A DNA stretch of 64,000 nucleotides from Aegilops tauschii subsp. strangulata (taxonomy: Eukaryota > Streptophyta > Magnoliopsida > Poales > Poaceae), in assembly GCF_002575655.3 (NCBI RefSeq), contig NC_053039.3, forward strand, positions 242,398,622-242,462,621, given 5' to 3'. The notes under the pieces are model-generated. The model was given only the letters and a program-made list of their open reading frames with translations, was not told the DNA's origin and did not search any database. The translations under genes and the position numbers were made by a program. Shown here one piece after another: positions 44,588 through 56,937 of the stretch; the stretch's first letter is position 1, and each line of letters starts with the position of its first letter.

Positions 44588-46039
44588 CACCCTAGCCCAT
44601 GCCTTTATGAGTTTGAAAATTACATTAGAAAGCAAGATCACTTCAATGCAAATGTTATGAAAGAATTGAAATACAATTATGATATGATTGCTCGCTTGAG
44701 TGACTTGTTATTTAGAATCTCAAATGATGTTAGAGTTGTGGGCAAGCATGCTTCTATGGTTCAAACTCAGTTAGAACAAGTTGCTAAATCTTAAAGAGAG
44801 TTGTTAGATGAAATGAATAATAATATCAATGATCATGTTGTTAGAGTAATGACTAGAGAAGGTAGGATGACTCGGGAACCACTTTATCCTAAAGGACACC
44901 CCAAAATAATTGAACAAGACTCTCAAAGGGTTAACACTGATGCACATAGTCCTTCTAAAAAGAAAAAGAAGAAGAAAAATGATAGGACTTTGCATGCCTC
45001 TAGTGAACCTGAAGTAGAAAAACCTCCTGATAATGATAATGAAGTTTCTATCTCTGATGCTGAAACTCAATCTGGTAGTGAACACTCACCTTCTGATAAT
45101 GAAAAAGATAATGATGAGGTTCGGGCTCAGACAAATAATAAAGAACCAGACAATGATGTTGAGATAGAACTGGCAGTTGATCTTGATAACCCACAACCCA
45201 AGAATAAAATATATGATAAAAGAGACTTTTTTGCTAGAAAATACGGTAAGGAAAGAGAACCATGGGTTCAAAAACCTATGCCCTTTCCACCTAAGTCAAC
45301 TAAAAAGAAAGATGATGAAGAATTTGAACGCTTTGCTGAAATGATTAGACCAGTCATTTTGCGTACTCGCTTGACTGGTATCTTAAAAATGCCTCATGCA
45401 AAGTACATGAAAGACATCATCACCAATAAGAGAAAAATACTGGAAGCTAAAATCTCCACCATGCTTGCTAATTATACTTTTAAAGATGGAGTACCTAAAA
45501 AACTTGGAGATCCGGGAATACCAACTATACCTTGCTCCATCAAAAGAAATTATGTGAAAACTGCTTTATGTGATTTGGGAGCTGGTGTTAGTGTTATGCC
45601 TTTCTCTTTATATAAAAGACTTGATTCGAATAAACTCACACCTGCTGAAATTTCTTTGCAAATGGCTGACAAATCAACTGTCATACCTATCGGTATTTGT
45701 AAGGATGTGCCCGTTGTTACTAATGTTACTATTTTGACTGACTTTCTTATACTTGTGATGCCCGAGGATGACAACATGTCAATTATCCTTGGTAGACCCT
45801 TCTTTAATACTGCAGGGGTTGTTATTGATTGCAATAAAAGCAAGGTCACTTTTCATATCAATGGTAATGAGCATACGGTGCACTTTCTGAAGAAACAATT
45901 CCAAGTGAATGGTATTAATGTTATTGAAAAATCTCCGACAATCACTATTGGAAGTTTTCAACTACCTCTACCTACTGTTAAAAAGAAATATGAAATGCTT
46001 ATTGTTGGGGACATTCATATCCCCGTTGAGGTAACTTAG
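44588..46039 (+). pseudogene. gag C-terminus and retropepsin of element A
   Basis: HPSPCLYEFENYIRKQDHF opens the piece, in frame with DNPHNM before the solo LTR. A TAA at 44792-44794 breaks it. Then one open frame runs from 44801 to 46039 (412 aa): a lysine- and acid-rich linker (SPSKKKKKKKND; SDNEKDNDE), a conserved FARKYGKEREPWVQ / PFPPKS block, and the aspartic protease domain (about residues 245-365) with ALCDLGAGVSVMP, MADKSTVIPIGI and IILGRPFFNTAGVVIDC. DLGA in place of D-T/S-G-A is usual in Athila-type retropepsins, as I recall. The ORF stops after the protease; no RT follows. Confidence 0.82.
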
Positions 46040-46820
46040 TGATTTACGAAAGTTCTTCGGTTTCATGCTAATCGAAAGTGGTTGTTAATAAGACTTGATC
46101 AACCTTATTAATGGATCATTTTTGAGAGGTATGAAGTTGATGAATTTAGTAAGCACTACCTTCTGTCCCTACCTTTTGTTTTCTATTTTTATTATATAAA
46201 TAAAATAAAATGCTATGTTTTATCTGTTTTCTGAATTTTCGTGCAATAAAAAATGACCTAAAAATAAAAGTTCTCAGAATGCTCTGAAAATTTAATAAGA
46301 TTTTTTTCTGAATATTTAAGAATTTTCGGTGCAAATAACATCAGAGGGAGGTGCACCAGGTGGGCACAACCCACCTGGGCGCGCCAGGACCCCCAGGCTC
46401 GCCCTGGTGGGTTGTGGTCCCCACTTGGCCCCCCTCACTTATCTCTTCATCCCACATCACCACCTACCTCTAGAAAAATATTCACCATTGCTCTCTCTCT
46501 CATGTTCTTTCTCTCAAACCCGTGGATTTCGATCTCTTTGCTCGAAGCTCCGTTTCTGAAACTGTTTCGGGGGATTGTTGCTTGGTATGTGACTCCTCCG
46601 TTGGTCCAATTAATTTTTGCTTTAGTGGTTTGTATTTTGAATAATTAGTTACTCTTGGTGCAGCTGTAGATGAGCTTGCATGTTGAATTCTTAGAGTTCT
46701 AAGTAGGTTGAATGCTTGCTATGGCCTCTATGCATCCTTATGAGTAGTTGCTTTCAATCTTGTGAAGTTTTGTTAACAAATTTTTGTGGCCAATTTTTTT
46801 CCAGAAAATTGTACGTGAAT
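46040..46820 (+). other. Non-coding spacer of element A
   Basis: AT-rich to 46330, then GGTGGGCACAACCCACCTGG, an inverted repeat (about 46357-46378), and a CT-rich stretch (46440-46520) like a leader for the next ORF. A 78-aa ORF (46412-46648) crosses it with no recognised domain. Confidence 0.45.
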
Positions 46821-47614
46821 ATGATGAACCTCTTTGGAAGGAGTTATTCAAGGAGGAGATCCTTGGAGGCATCTTCTAGTAGTAGGTCCGCTCGTCGGTC
46901 TTATGTTGAACCAAGTGAAAGTTCCATACGAGATGCCGCCACCAAAACATGCTTATGGCCATGCAACGATTATATGGTGCGTGTTGGCATTAAGGAAGAA
47001 TTTGAACAATATGTTCACAATGCCGAGCTCAGTCCCTACATTTCAGATAAGTGCAACCAACACCTCACTCTCACTGAATCATTTACCAAAGGATTTAAAT
47101 TCCATCCCTGTGAGTCTAGGGTGTCATTTAAACTGTATGAGAATCCATTTAGCATATCTCTAGAGAGGTTTACCTACTACTGTAAAATCCCATTCTGGGG
47201 TTTGCTTGACGAACCACCAAGGTCTGAGTTTGAGATATTCTTGACTAGTCTTTGCTATGGTGAGACTAGGGGAGTGACGCAAGGCAGAATAAAAAGCATT
47301 CATTTTCCCGCAATCCAGTACTTCGCTTTATTTAATGGAAAATGCATTGTAGGCAAACAAGATTGTAGTACACTTTGTGCCCCAGACTTGAGCCTCATAC
47401 GCACCGCTCTCACCGGTGACAAAAGTTATAACCTTGGAGTGATTGTTGCACGCAGGTTGCAACATAACACTGGTAGTGGATATTTTATGGTGGAATTTAT
47501 GCCACACGCTTAGCAAGAGAGTTGGGTGTTTCACCTTTGTCCTATGACCCTATTTTACCCACGCAGTACTTAGACTTTGATGCTATGAAACGTCATAAGA
47601 TCCTTAGCGGTGAA
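46821..47614 (+). pseudogene. Third ORF of element A (Athila-associated 'putative plant transposon protein' type)
   Basis: The start at 46821 (MMNLFGRSYSRRRSLEASSS) is preferred to 46716, whose first 35 residues are hydrophobic and lie in the spacer. The Ser/Arg-rich N-terminus is followed by a globular part: VRVGIKEEFEQYVHNAEL, GFKFHPCESRVSF, ISLERFTYYCKIPFWG, EFEIFLTSLCYGETRGV, RIKSIHFPAIQYFALFNGKC and RTALTGDKSYNLGVIVARRL. This matches, from memory, the 'putative plant transposon protein' domain found next to Athila-like gag. The frame stops at 47513; in a neighbouring frame ARELGVSPLSYDPILPTQYL and FDAMKRHKILSGE continue to the exact point where element B is inserted, so a small frameshift precedes the break. 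Its role in the element is unknown. Confidence 0.7.
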
Positions 47615-48211
47615 TGATACGTCTCCAACGTATCTATAATTTTTGATTGTTCCATGCTATTATATTATCTATTTTGGATGTTTATGGGCTTTACTAAACA
47701 CTTTTATATTATTTTTGGGACTAACCTATTAACCGGAGGCCCAGCCCAAATTGTTGTTTTCTTGCCTATTTCAGTGTTTCGAAGAAAAGGAATATCAAAC
47801 GGAGTCCAAAAGGAATGAAACCTTCGGTAGAGTTATTTTTGGAACGGAAGCAGTCCCGGAGACTTGGAGTAGACGTCTGGGAAGCTTCGAGGAAGCCACG
47901 AGGCAGGGAGGCGCGCCCTACCCCCTAGGCACGCCCCCACCCTCGTGGGCCCCTCGTGGCTCACTTGACCGACTTCTTTCGCCTATATATGTCCATATAC
48001 CCTAAAAACATCGGGGAGCAGAATAGATCAGGAGTTACGCCGCCGTAAGCCTCTGTAGCCACCAAAAACCAATCGGGATCCTATTCCGGCACCCTGCCGG
48101 AGGGGGGATCCCTCACCGGTGGCCATCTTCATCATCCCGGCGCTCTCCATGACGAGGAGGGAGTAGTTCACCCTCAGGGCTGAGGGTATGTACCAGTAGC
48201 TATGTGTTTGA

Positions 48212-48242
<31 letters not shown>

Positions 48243-49267
48243 TTCTTGAGGTGGTACGATCTTGATGTATCGTGAACTTTGCTATTATAGTTGGATCTTA
48301 TGATGTTTCTCCCCCTCTACTCTCTTGTGATGGATTGAGTTTTCCCTTTGAAGTTATCTTATCGGATTGAGTCTTTAAGGATTTGAGAACACTTGATGTA
48401 TGTCTTGCATGTGCTTATCTGTGGTGACAATGGGATATTCACATGATCTACTTGATGTATGTTTTGGTGATCAACTTGCGGGTTCAGTGACCTTGTGAAC
48501 TTGTGCATAGGGGTTGGCACACGTTTTCGTCTTGACTCCCCGGTAGAAACTTTGAGGCACTCTTTGAAGTACTTTGTGTTGGTTTGAATAGATGGATCTG
48601 AGATTGTGTGATGCATATCGTATAATCATACCCACGGATACTTGTGGTGACATTGGAGTATCTAGGTGACATTAGGGTTTTGGTTGATATGTGTCTTAAG
48701 GTGTTATTCTAGTACGAACTCTTGAATAGATCGATCCGAAAGAATAACTTTGAGGTGGTTTCGTACCCTACAATAATCTCTTCGTTTGTGCTCCACTGTT
48801 AGTGACTTTGGAGTGACTCTTTGTTGCATGTTGAGGGATAGTTATATGATCGAATTATGTTATTATTGTTGAGAGAACTTTCACTAGTGAAAGTATGAAC
48901 CCTAGGCCTTGTTTCAACGCATTGCAATGACGTTTACGCTCACTTTTATTACTTGTTACCTTGCTGTTTTTATATTTTCAGATTACAAAAACCTATATCT
49001 ACCATCCATATTGCACTTGTATCACCATCTCTTCGCCGAACTAGTGCACCTATACAATTTACCATTGTATTGGGTGTGTTGGGGACACAAGAGACTCTTT
49101 GTATTTGGTTGTAGGGTTACTTGAGAGAGACCATCTTCATCCTACACCTCCCACGGATTGATAAACCTTAGGTCATCCACTTGAGGGAAATTTGCTACTG
49201 TCCTACAAACCTTTACACTTGGAGGCCCAACAACGTCTACAAGAAGAAGGTTGTGTAGTAGACATCA
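47615..49267 (+). repeat. 5' LTR of element B (1653 bp)
   Basis: TGATACGTCTCCAACGTATC to GTTGTGTAGTAGACATCA. Aligns closely with 61256-62768. Contains a (TC)14 microsatellite (48212-48239) that is (TC)7 in the 3' LTR. ORFs listed within it occur at the same places in both LTRs and are non-coding. Confidence 0.95.
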
Positions 49268-49277
49268 AGCTCTTTTC

Positions 49278-49295
49278 TGGCGCCGTTGCCGGGGA
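49278..49295 (+). other. Primer binding site of element B (Asp-tRNA type)
   Basis: TGGCGCCGTTGCCGGGGA, a full match to the aspartate-tRNA site, 10 bp after the LTR end, the same spacing as in element A. Confidence 0.92.
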
Positions 49296-49393
49296 GGTGG
49301 GTGCTTGAAGGTATATCTTTAGATCTTGCAATCGGATCTTTTTGTTTCTTGTTTTATCACTAGTTTTGTCTATAAAAGAAAACTACAAAAAAA

Positions 49394-50374
49394 ATGGAAG
49401 TGCCTCATATGCTTCATATTGTTAATATCTTTCATGACAATAAGGATTCCGATAATTGTGCTCAATTGCTAGAGGAAGAATGCATTAGAATGTTGGCACT
49501 AAATCTTTGAATGATGAGCATGATTGCAATGTTGTTAGTATGAACTCTTTGAATATCCATAGTACTAATGATGATTGCACTAGTCATGATGAAAATGTCT
49601 CTTATAAGCATGTCAATTTCTGTGGAGTGCATAGAGCTTGCAAGTACACACCAAGTAGGGAAAATAGATTTTGCAAGAGGCATAAGTATTTGGAAACTAA
49701 ATGGTTGCAAGAAAGGCTAGATGTTTGTGCTGAAAATTTAAACTTTCTTTGCCATCCTTGTGAACTTTGCAATGAACGTGATCATTTTAATACCAAATGC
49801 AAATTGTTTCATGATCGTATCGTTTCCAAAAATTGTGATGACTTGATTTCCCTTGCACATCATAATGAACTTAGTTTGCTTTTGGGTTATGAAGAAATGA
49901 AACGTATAACTAAGGATCTTCCAGAATTTGTCCTTGATAAAGTTCTTGATTTTGATCTAGAAGAAATTTTTATGTATTGTGCGGTGAATTGCATTGAAAA
50001 TCCTTATATTGCCAATTACATAAAGACAAGAAAAAATAGAAGATGAATAAAATACTAACGAAAGGGAAGAGACTTCCCAATATCCTCCTATTATTTCTTA
50101 TGATGAATCAGGTAACGAGGAGGAGCCTTCTATTGAACCAATCTCATCAATAAGGAGCTCAAAAAAGAGGGTTAAACCCACACATGATGTGAAGAAGAAA
50201 AATAAAAGACGAAGAAGCAAAGGTAGAAAGGTATCCCTCCCAAATGATATTGCCCCTATTACACATTGTGATGATGATAATTGCTATACTATTGGTGCTA
50301 TCCATACTATTAATGGTGAGAGTGATTATGCTTATGATATGAAAAAGGCCCAAGCTTGGGGATGCTATGTTTGA
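49394..50374 (+). pseudogene. Broken gag-like ORF of element B with a zinc knuckle
   Basis: ATG at 49394 (MEVPHMLHIVNIF, then CAQLLEEECIRMLALN) breaks at TGA 49508-49510, where CTTTGAAT looks inserted. The next frame (49507-50046) reads VNFCGVHRACKYTPSRENRF, ETKWLQERLDVCAENLNFL and CELCNERDHFNTKC, an exact CX2CX4HX4C zinc-knuckle spacing, then DLISLAHHNELSLLLGYEEM and FDLEEIFMYCAVNCIENPY. A further shift and stop lead to a lysine- and arginine-rich tail (KKKNKRRRSKGRK) and TINGESDYAYDMKKAQAWG, ending at 50374. The knuckle, basic tail and position right after the PBS suggest a degenerate nucleic-acid-binding gag, but the front has no capsid pattern I recognise. Confidence 0.55.
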
Positions 50375-51026
50375 TGAGAATGACATGTTTGAGAATATAT
50401 TTGCTGCAATTAATATTTGTCCCAAGCTTGGGGATGCTATGTTTAATGAAGATGATATTTTTAGACTCCCAAGTTTTGATGAGCAAATTTATTATGATGA
50501 TAGCATGCCTCCTACTTATGATGATTATTGTGATGATACTTATGCTATAAAAAGTAGTGATGATTATATTTATAAAACTTGGCATGATTATGATTACCCT
50601 TTTTCTGATCATTACTCTTTTAATGTGGAAACAATTTATAGTATTCGAGTCTCTTATGATACTTCCACTATTCCGAATGAGAAGAATTTTGCTTATGCGG
50701 AGAGTAACAAAATTTATATGCTTGTAGATCATGAAAAGAATGCTTTAGGTGATGGTTATATTGTTGAATTCATTCATTATGCTACTGAAAATTATTATGA
50801 GGGAGGAACATATGCTTGTAGGAATTGCAATAATATCAAGTTTCCTCTCTATGTGCTTGAAGTTTTGAAGTTACGCTTGTTTTGCCTTCCTATGCTAGTT
50901 GATTATTGTTCCCATAAGTTATTGGCTCACAAAATCACTATGCATAGGAAGTGGGTTAAACTTAAATGTGCTAGTCATATTCTTCATGATGCTCTCTTTA
51001 TGTTTCAATTCTTATCTTTTATGTGA
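50367..51026 (+). CDS. Second ORF of element B, 219 aa, unknown
   Basis: Open frame following the gag-like ORF: an acidic, Tyr/Asp-rich first half (EQIYYDDSMPPTYDDYCDD, DYIYKTWHDYDYPFSDHYSF), then AYAESNKIYMLVDHEKNALG, IVEFIHYATENYYEGGTYAC and CRNCNNIKFPLYVLEVLKLR. C-R-N-C in an aromatic setting may bind a metal. It has no start context I can defend and no recognised domain. It overlaps the end of the previous ORF, so the two may once have been one. Confidence 0.4.
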   Translation: MFDENDMFENIFAAINICPKLGDAMFNEDDIFRLPSFDEQIYYDDSMPPTYDDYCDDTYAIKSSDDYIYKTWHDYDYPFSDHYSFNVETIYSIRVSYDTSTIPNEKNFAYAESNKIYMLVDHEKNALGDGYIVEFIHYATENYYEGGTYACRNCNNIKFPLYVLEVLKLRLFCLPMLVDYCSHKLLAHKITMHRKWVKLKCASHILHDALFMFQFLSFM

Positions 51027-53927
51027 GCATCATTGAAATCATCATGCCTAGCTAGGGGCGTTGAACGTTAGCGCTTGTTGGGAGGCAACCCAATTTTATT
51101 TTTGTTCCTTGATTTTTGCTCCTGTTTAGTAATAAATAATTCATCTAGCCTCTCTTTAGATGTGGTTTTATGTTTTAATTAGTGTTTGTGCCAAGTAAGA
51201 CCCATGGGATAACCTACGGTGATAGTTAATTTGATCTTCCTGTAAAAACAGAAACTTTGCGCTCAGTACCAGAATTGTTAAAAATCACCAGAAAGTGATA
51301 AAATACTGATTCCAATTGCAGTAGATCAATAAACAAATTATCTAGGTCTTCCTATTTTGGCAGATTTTTCTGAGTTCCAGAAGTTTGCGTTTGATACAGA
51401 TTACTACAGACTGTTCTGTTTTTGACAGATTCTGTTTTCTATGTGTTGTTTGCTTATTTTGATGAATCTATGAGTAGTATCGGAGGGTATGAACCATAGA
51501 GAAGTTGGAATACAGTAGATATTACACCAATATGAATTTAGAATGAGTTCACAACAGTACCTAAGTGGTGATTTGTTTTCTTATACTAACGGAGCTCATG
51601 AGATTTTCTGTTAAGTTTTGTGTTGTGAAGTTTTCAAGTTTTGGGTAAAGATTAGATGGACTATGGAATAAGGAGTGGAAAGATTTGGGGATGCCCAGGG
51701 CACCCCAAGGTAATATTCAAGGACAACCAAGAGCCTAAGCTTGGGGATGCCCCGGATGGCATCCCCTCTTTCGCCTTCGTTCATCGGTAACTTTACTTGG
51801 AGCTATATTTTTATTCACCACATGATATGTGTTTTGCTTGGAGCATCATTTTATTTTGTTAGTATTAGCTTGCTGTTATTTAGATTAATTTTTTGCATCT
51901 TTATTTTCAATAAAGATGTCAAGGATAGCCTTTACCATGCTTATTTTGCAAGTATACATGTTGCTGTTTCAAAACAGAAAGTTTATCGCTGTTGCAAAAA
52001 TTCCCTAGAAAAGCCAGAACATGATAAAATGTTGAAACTTTTTGCATAATAAGCTCTGATAAATTTTCTACAGTGTGGTAGAATTTCATAATGTTGGAGT
52101 TAGGGAAGTATGATGAATCTTGCATTCTTTACAAACTATACTGTTTTGGCAGATTGCTGTTATGATTGCATTGTTTGCATATGTTTGCTTTTTTAATGAT
52201 TCTATTTGAGGATAGGAGTATTAAATATGAAGAGGCATCTTGTATGCAATGTTGAATAATAATTTTAGTGATTTGTTACAGTAGAAAATGATAAGGTTTT
52301 TGCATTGGTTTATACTAACTTATCTCACGAGTTCTTGTTGAGTTTGGTGTGGATGAAGCTTTTGAGATTTAGGAAACCGTGATATGAGAGGAATTAAGGA
52401 GACACAAAAGCTCAAGCTTGGGGATGCCCCGATAGGCATCCCACCTTTCTTCTTCAACAATTATCGGTTAGTATCGGTTGAGCCTAAGTTTTTGCTTCTT
52501 CACATGATGAGTGCTATAATTGAAATGTCGTTTTATTTTGTTTTGCTTGCTGTTTGGATAAAATACCAAGATCTGAAATTCTTAAATGTTAGAGAGTCAT
52601 CACATACTTGCATAATTATTCAACTGCTCATTGATCTTCACATATATCTTTCGGAGTAGTTTGTCATTTGCTCTAGTGCTTCATTTATATCTTTTTAGAG
52701 CACGGCGGTGGTTTTATTTTGAAGAAATAGATGAACTCTCATGCTTCACTTATATTATTTTGAGAGTCTTTAGAACAGCATGGTAATTTGCTTTGGTTAT
52801 AAATTTAGTCCTAATATGATAGGCATCCAAGAGGGATATAATAAAAACTTTCATATAAAGTGCATTGAATACTATGTGAAGTTTGATTCCTTATGATTGT
52901 TTTGAGATATGAAGATGGTGATATTAGAGTCATGCTAGTTGAGTGGTTATGAATTTGAGAGATACTTGTGTTAAAGTTTGTGATTCCCGTAGCATGCACG
53001 TATGGTGAACCGTTATGTGATGAAGTCGGAGCATGATTTATTTATTGATTGTCTTCCTTATGAGTGGCGGTCGGGGACGAGCGATGGTATTTTCCTACCA
53101 ATCTATCCCCCTAGGAGCATGCGCGTAGTACTTCGTTTCGATAACTAACAGATTTTTGCAATAAGTATGTGAGTTCTTTATTACTAATGTTGAGTCCATG
53201 GATTATACGCACTCTCACCCTTCCATCATTGCTAGCCTCTCTAATACCGCACACCTTTCGCCGGTATCATACACCCACCATATACCTTCCTCAAAACAGC
53301 CACCATACCTACCTATTATGGCATTTCCATAGCCATTCCGAGATATATTGCCATGCAACTTTCCACCGTTCCGTTTATTATGACACGCTCCATCATTGTC
53401 ATATTCCTTTGCATGATCATGTAGTTGACATCGTATTTGTGGAAAAGCCACCATTCATAATTCTTTCATACATGTCACTCTTGATACATTTCACATCCCG
53501 GTACACCGCCGGAGGCATTCATATAGAGTCATATTTTGTTCTAAGTATCGAGTTGTAATTCTTGAGTTGTAAGTAAATAAAAGTGTGATGATCATCATTA
53601 TTAGAGCATTGTCCCAGTGAGGAAAGGATGATGCAGACTATGATTCCCTCACAAGTCGGGATGAGACTCCGGACGAAAAAAATAAAAGAGGCCAAAGAAG
53701 CCCAAATAAAAAAGGAAAAAAAAGAGGCCATAAAAAAGGAGAAGGCAAAAAAAATGATGAGAGAAAAAGAGAGAAGGGGCAATGCTACTATCCTTTTACC
53801 ACACTTGTGCTTCAAAGTAGCACCATGATCTTCATGATAGAGAGTCTCATATGTTGTCACTTTCATATATTAGTGGGAATCTTTCATTATAGAAATTGGC
53901 TTGTATATTCCAATGATGGGCTTCCTC
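51027..53927 (+). other. Internal non-coding region of element B
   Basis: Mostly AT-rich with short ORFs. It carries AAGCTTGGGGATGCC followed by a hairpin at 51737-51766 and again at 52414-52442, and a lysine-rich ORF at 53628-53828 (KKIKEAKEAQIKKEKKEAIK). No recognised domain. Confidence 0.5.
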
Positions 53928-53936
53928 AAAATGCCC
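53928..53936 (+). other. 5' target-site duplication of the LINE
   Basis: AAAATGCCC, repeated at 60625-60633. Removing the LINE and one copy restores continuous element B sequence (TTCCTCAAAATGCCC then TAGGTCTTCGTG). Confidence 0.88.
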
Positions 53937-54123
53937 CCACTGCATTTTTGACCTCTTCCTTAGCGCTCCGCTCCCCCGCTCCCCGAGCCCCGCCGCCCGC
54001 CACTCCGGCGGCGGCGTCCACCGCCCCTCACGCCGTCGGCCACTCCGGCCCCGGCGCCCCCCCCCTCTCCCGCCGACCGGCCGCTCCGGCCCCGGCGTCA
54101 ACTCCCCCCCTCTCCTCCCCCCC

Positions 54124-56662
54124 ATGGCCATGGCCTCCCCCCGCTGGGGTGACGTGTCCTCGTCGGAGGATGAAGACCGCGGCCACCGGCGCTCCTACTG
54201 CGAGGTCTTGAGGAGCTGCTCGCCGCCGCTGGGGCCCTCCTCGCCTCGCCCCCCTCCCCTCCTGCACCGGCTCCCTGCGCCACTCCCCCCGCCTCGACCC
54301 GGGATGCCGCTCCGCGCCTGGCCTCCGTCGTCGTCCGCGAGGAGCCGCGTCCAGATCGCCGCGGCGGATGGCAGACCGCTGGCCGCAAGCGCCGCCAGCC
54401 GCGTCATCGCCAGGCCCTCCCTCCCCTCCCGTCCATGAACATCCGTGCGGACCTGCCGCCGGATCTTGCGGGCCTGTGCTTCAACTGCCTCAGCGAAGAG
54501 CACGTCGCCGGCATGTGCACAAACGAGCGGGTCTGCCTCAGGTGCAGGCAGCCCGGCCACATCGCGCGCGAGTGTCGCGCCCCCTGCTCCCGCTCCCCTC
54601 TGTTGGTGAGCTCCCGCCCCATCCGTGAGCGCCTCGGCCCCCGCGTCGGGCCGCCCCCGTCCCCTTCCCCCTCCCCGCCCGTGTTGTCTCCCCATCGCGC
54701 GCCTGCTTCCGCCCCGCAGCGAGCCACGCCGGTTCACGCTCGCCTGGGAACTGCGACCCATGCGGCCGACAGGCTTCCCTCGGAGCACGGCGGCTCTGCT
54801 GGGGGTGCTGGGCGGCCGCAACAGCGCGGGATGCCAGCGAACGCTCGCCTGGGCCCTTTAGTGCCTCCCACTGACAGGGTGCCCTCGGAGCGGACGCTGG
54901 GCAGGGCGCCGGAGGTGGGCGAGTCCAGTAGGCGGGTGCTGCCGGGTTCTCCGTCTGCGAGGCCCGAGGTTGAGCGCTGCGTCGTTCCGCGCATGGCGGA
55001 GGTCTCGACTGCTGAGGAGGCTCTGCGCTGGAGTTTGGTCGCTACTGCTATGGGTGGAAGGCCGCGGATTGCCCCGAGCGCAGTCACCGCGACCGTGGAG
55101 GGGGCGGTGCCGGCTGTGGTTGATGCCTTCACCGTGCACCGGTTCTGGCCGGCCGATTTTCTGCTCGTCTTCGATTCTAGGGCGGCGAGGGATGCAGTGG
55201 CCTCCGTGAACGAGGCGCACGGACGTGGTTTCTCCCTGAGATTCGCTCCCTGGAACCGGCAGCTGCAGCGACGCGCCGTCAGTTCCATTATCGGGTCCGT
55301 GTGGAGATGGTTGGGGTGCCGCCGCATGTCTGGAGCCGCGCCACCGCGCAGATCGCGCTTGGCTCGGCGGCGTGGGTGGAGCGGCTTGGCACACTGACGG
55401 CCAACAGGGCAAACTTGGGTAGCTTTGAGGTGTACGCTTGGACCGATGATCCCTCGCTGCTGCCCAAGGAGAAGATCATCCTCGTTGAGGAACCGGACGA
55501 GGCCATGGATGTGTAGCTGGCGGATGGGCTCGTCTTGCCGGCGGAGGCGCTCGTGCCGCTGGACAAGGACATGCTCGAGTATTCGATCACGGTGCACCTG
55601 GTTAGCACTGAGAACACGGCTCAAAGTTCCGGGCCTTCTTCCGGCGATGATGGCAATGACGATGAGGAGTTCGATCACCCGGCCGCAGATCCTGATGGCC
55701 CGGGCGGCGCGCGTCACACCCGGCGGCGTTTCACGTACACCAGGGGCGTGCGGAATGGAGATGGAGGCCGGCGGCGGCCACCGGCTCGTCGTGGAGATGC
55801 CAATGGGCATAGGAGGGTGGCTGTCGATCTGCCAACGATGGTGGTTCCATGGTCACCGCGGCCTGGTGCTGCGCAAGGGTCGGCGTCGGTTGGCATGGCA
55901 AATGGGCAGGCTCCGGTTCAGATCGAGCTGCCTGACAGTGGTACGGCGCAAGCACCCGCGCCTGGCGAGCAGGTATCGATGGAAGCTCCTGGGCCGGACC
56001 GGCATGCGGCTGGCACGACGGCGCCGCTGGTGCCGGAGGCGATGACGGAGCGCTTGGAGACGGCGCCGGTGACTGATGGTGGCGTGGTGGAGCTGGCCAC
56101 TGTCGCCGAGCCCGCCCAACGCTCGGCTGACGTCGTGGGGCATGTGGTCACGGCCCCGGTCCACATTCCTCTTTTGACCTGGCGGGATAAGGCTGGGCCC
56201 CCGGCGGCTGACGACCTAGGCGGTTGCTCGACCCTGCTTTTGGCCAGGCCGGGGGGGAGTAGGCGCGCAGACGAGGGGAACTCGACACGTGACCCTGGCG
56301 GGGCCAGAGAGGATTTGGGTTGCGCGCCTAGTCCGCAAGTGGGCAGTTCAAACTGCTGGCTTCTTTCGCCTGGCGCGGGGAGCGAGGATCAAGATTTGAA
56401 TCTGTCTGCTTCCACGCCCAGTTGGAGCAGCGCTCGGTCAGGCTGGGGTTCCCCTTGCGCGGGAAACATGCAGGTGGGGACGTTGGAGACCTTCGCCGTC
56501 AGCCTCTCTGGCTCGACTGGCGGTGACGCGCAGGATTCTATCTCAGGCTCGATTTCTCGGTTCAGGGCGCGGTACAAGACAAGTCACTCCAATCCTGTCC
56601 AGGCCCAAGGCAACGAGCTGGAAGCGCAAGCGCAGGACCCCTCCAAGCACGGTGTGGCGTAG
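54124..56662 (+). pseudogene. LINE ORF1 (gag-like, zinc knuckles), frameshifted
   Basis: ATG at 54124 (MAMASPRWGDVSSSEDEDRG). The frame shifts before 54369 and continues as NIRADLPPDLAGLCFNC with two CX2CX4HX4C knuckles, CFNCLSEEHVAGMC and CLRCRQPGHIAREC. A proline/arginine-rich linker follows, then a segment (VDAFTVHRFWPADFLLVFDS) like the RNA-binding fold after the knuckles in plant ORF1. A second shift near 55270-55300 leads to MVGVPPHVWSRATAQIALGS and VYAWTDDPSLLP, then an in-frame TAG at 55514-55516, after which the frame is open to 56662 (LVLPAEALVPLDKDMLEYSI, acidic tail). It would have coated the LINE RNA. Two shifts and one stop make it non-functional. Confidence 0.85.
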
Positions 56663-56937
56663 CCTGCGCATCAATGGGCGGCTAGCTAGTGGGGCTTCGG
56701 TGAAAACGCAGCAACGTACGCTCATGGTACAGCTTGGGATTGCACGTGAGGGCGAGGTGATTGGCGACGCGGCCATGCAGGCGTATATTGAGCTCTTCTC
56801 TAGGCCGCTACAGCAGGCGCATATCGCGGCCATTGTTGGCCTTTTTGGTTGGCAAGCCGATGTTTTGCCTCTCGGGAGGGATGTGGGGGAGGTAGCACTT
56901 TAGGTGCTGCCCCCTTGGTTGCTCGTAGGCCTTCTCT

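Larger units (their letters stand above)
24042..47614 (+). mobile_element. Athila-like gypsy element A (non-autonomous), split by three insertions
   Basis: Pieces in order: 3' part of the 5' LTR (24042-24620), PBS (24632-24649), gag (24699-24947 continuing 40772-41852), the rest of gag with protease (44588-46039), a non-coding stretch, and a third ORF (46821-47614). CACTA (24948-40768), a solo LTR (41853-44582) and element B (from 47615) are inserted. Capsid-like gag, a retropepsin with DLGA, and the late extra ORF are as in Athila-group elements, but there is no RT, RNase H or integrase. The 3' end and 3' LTR are not in the window. Confidence 0.8.

Noticed and set aside
48359..48672. Minus ORFs repeated at 61987-62300
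   Set aside because: They are the same positions in the two LTRs of element B, so they are LTR sequence, not genes.
54734..55810. 358-aa minus ORF and other minus ORFs in the LINE
   Set aside because: Antisense shadow of GC-rich LINE ORF1.
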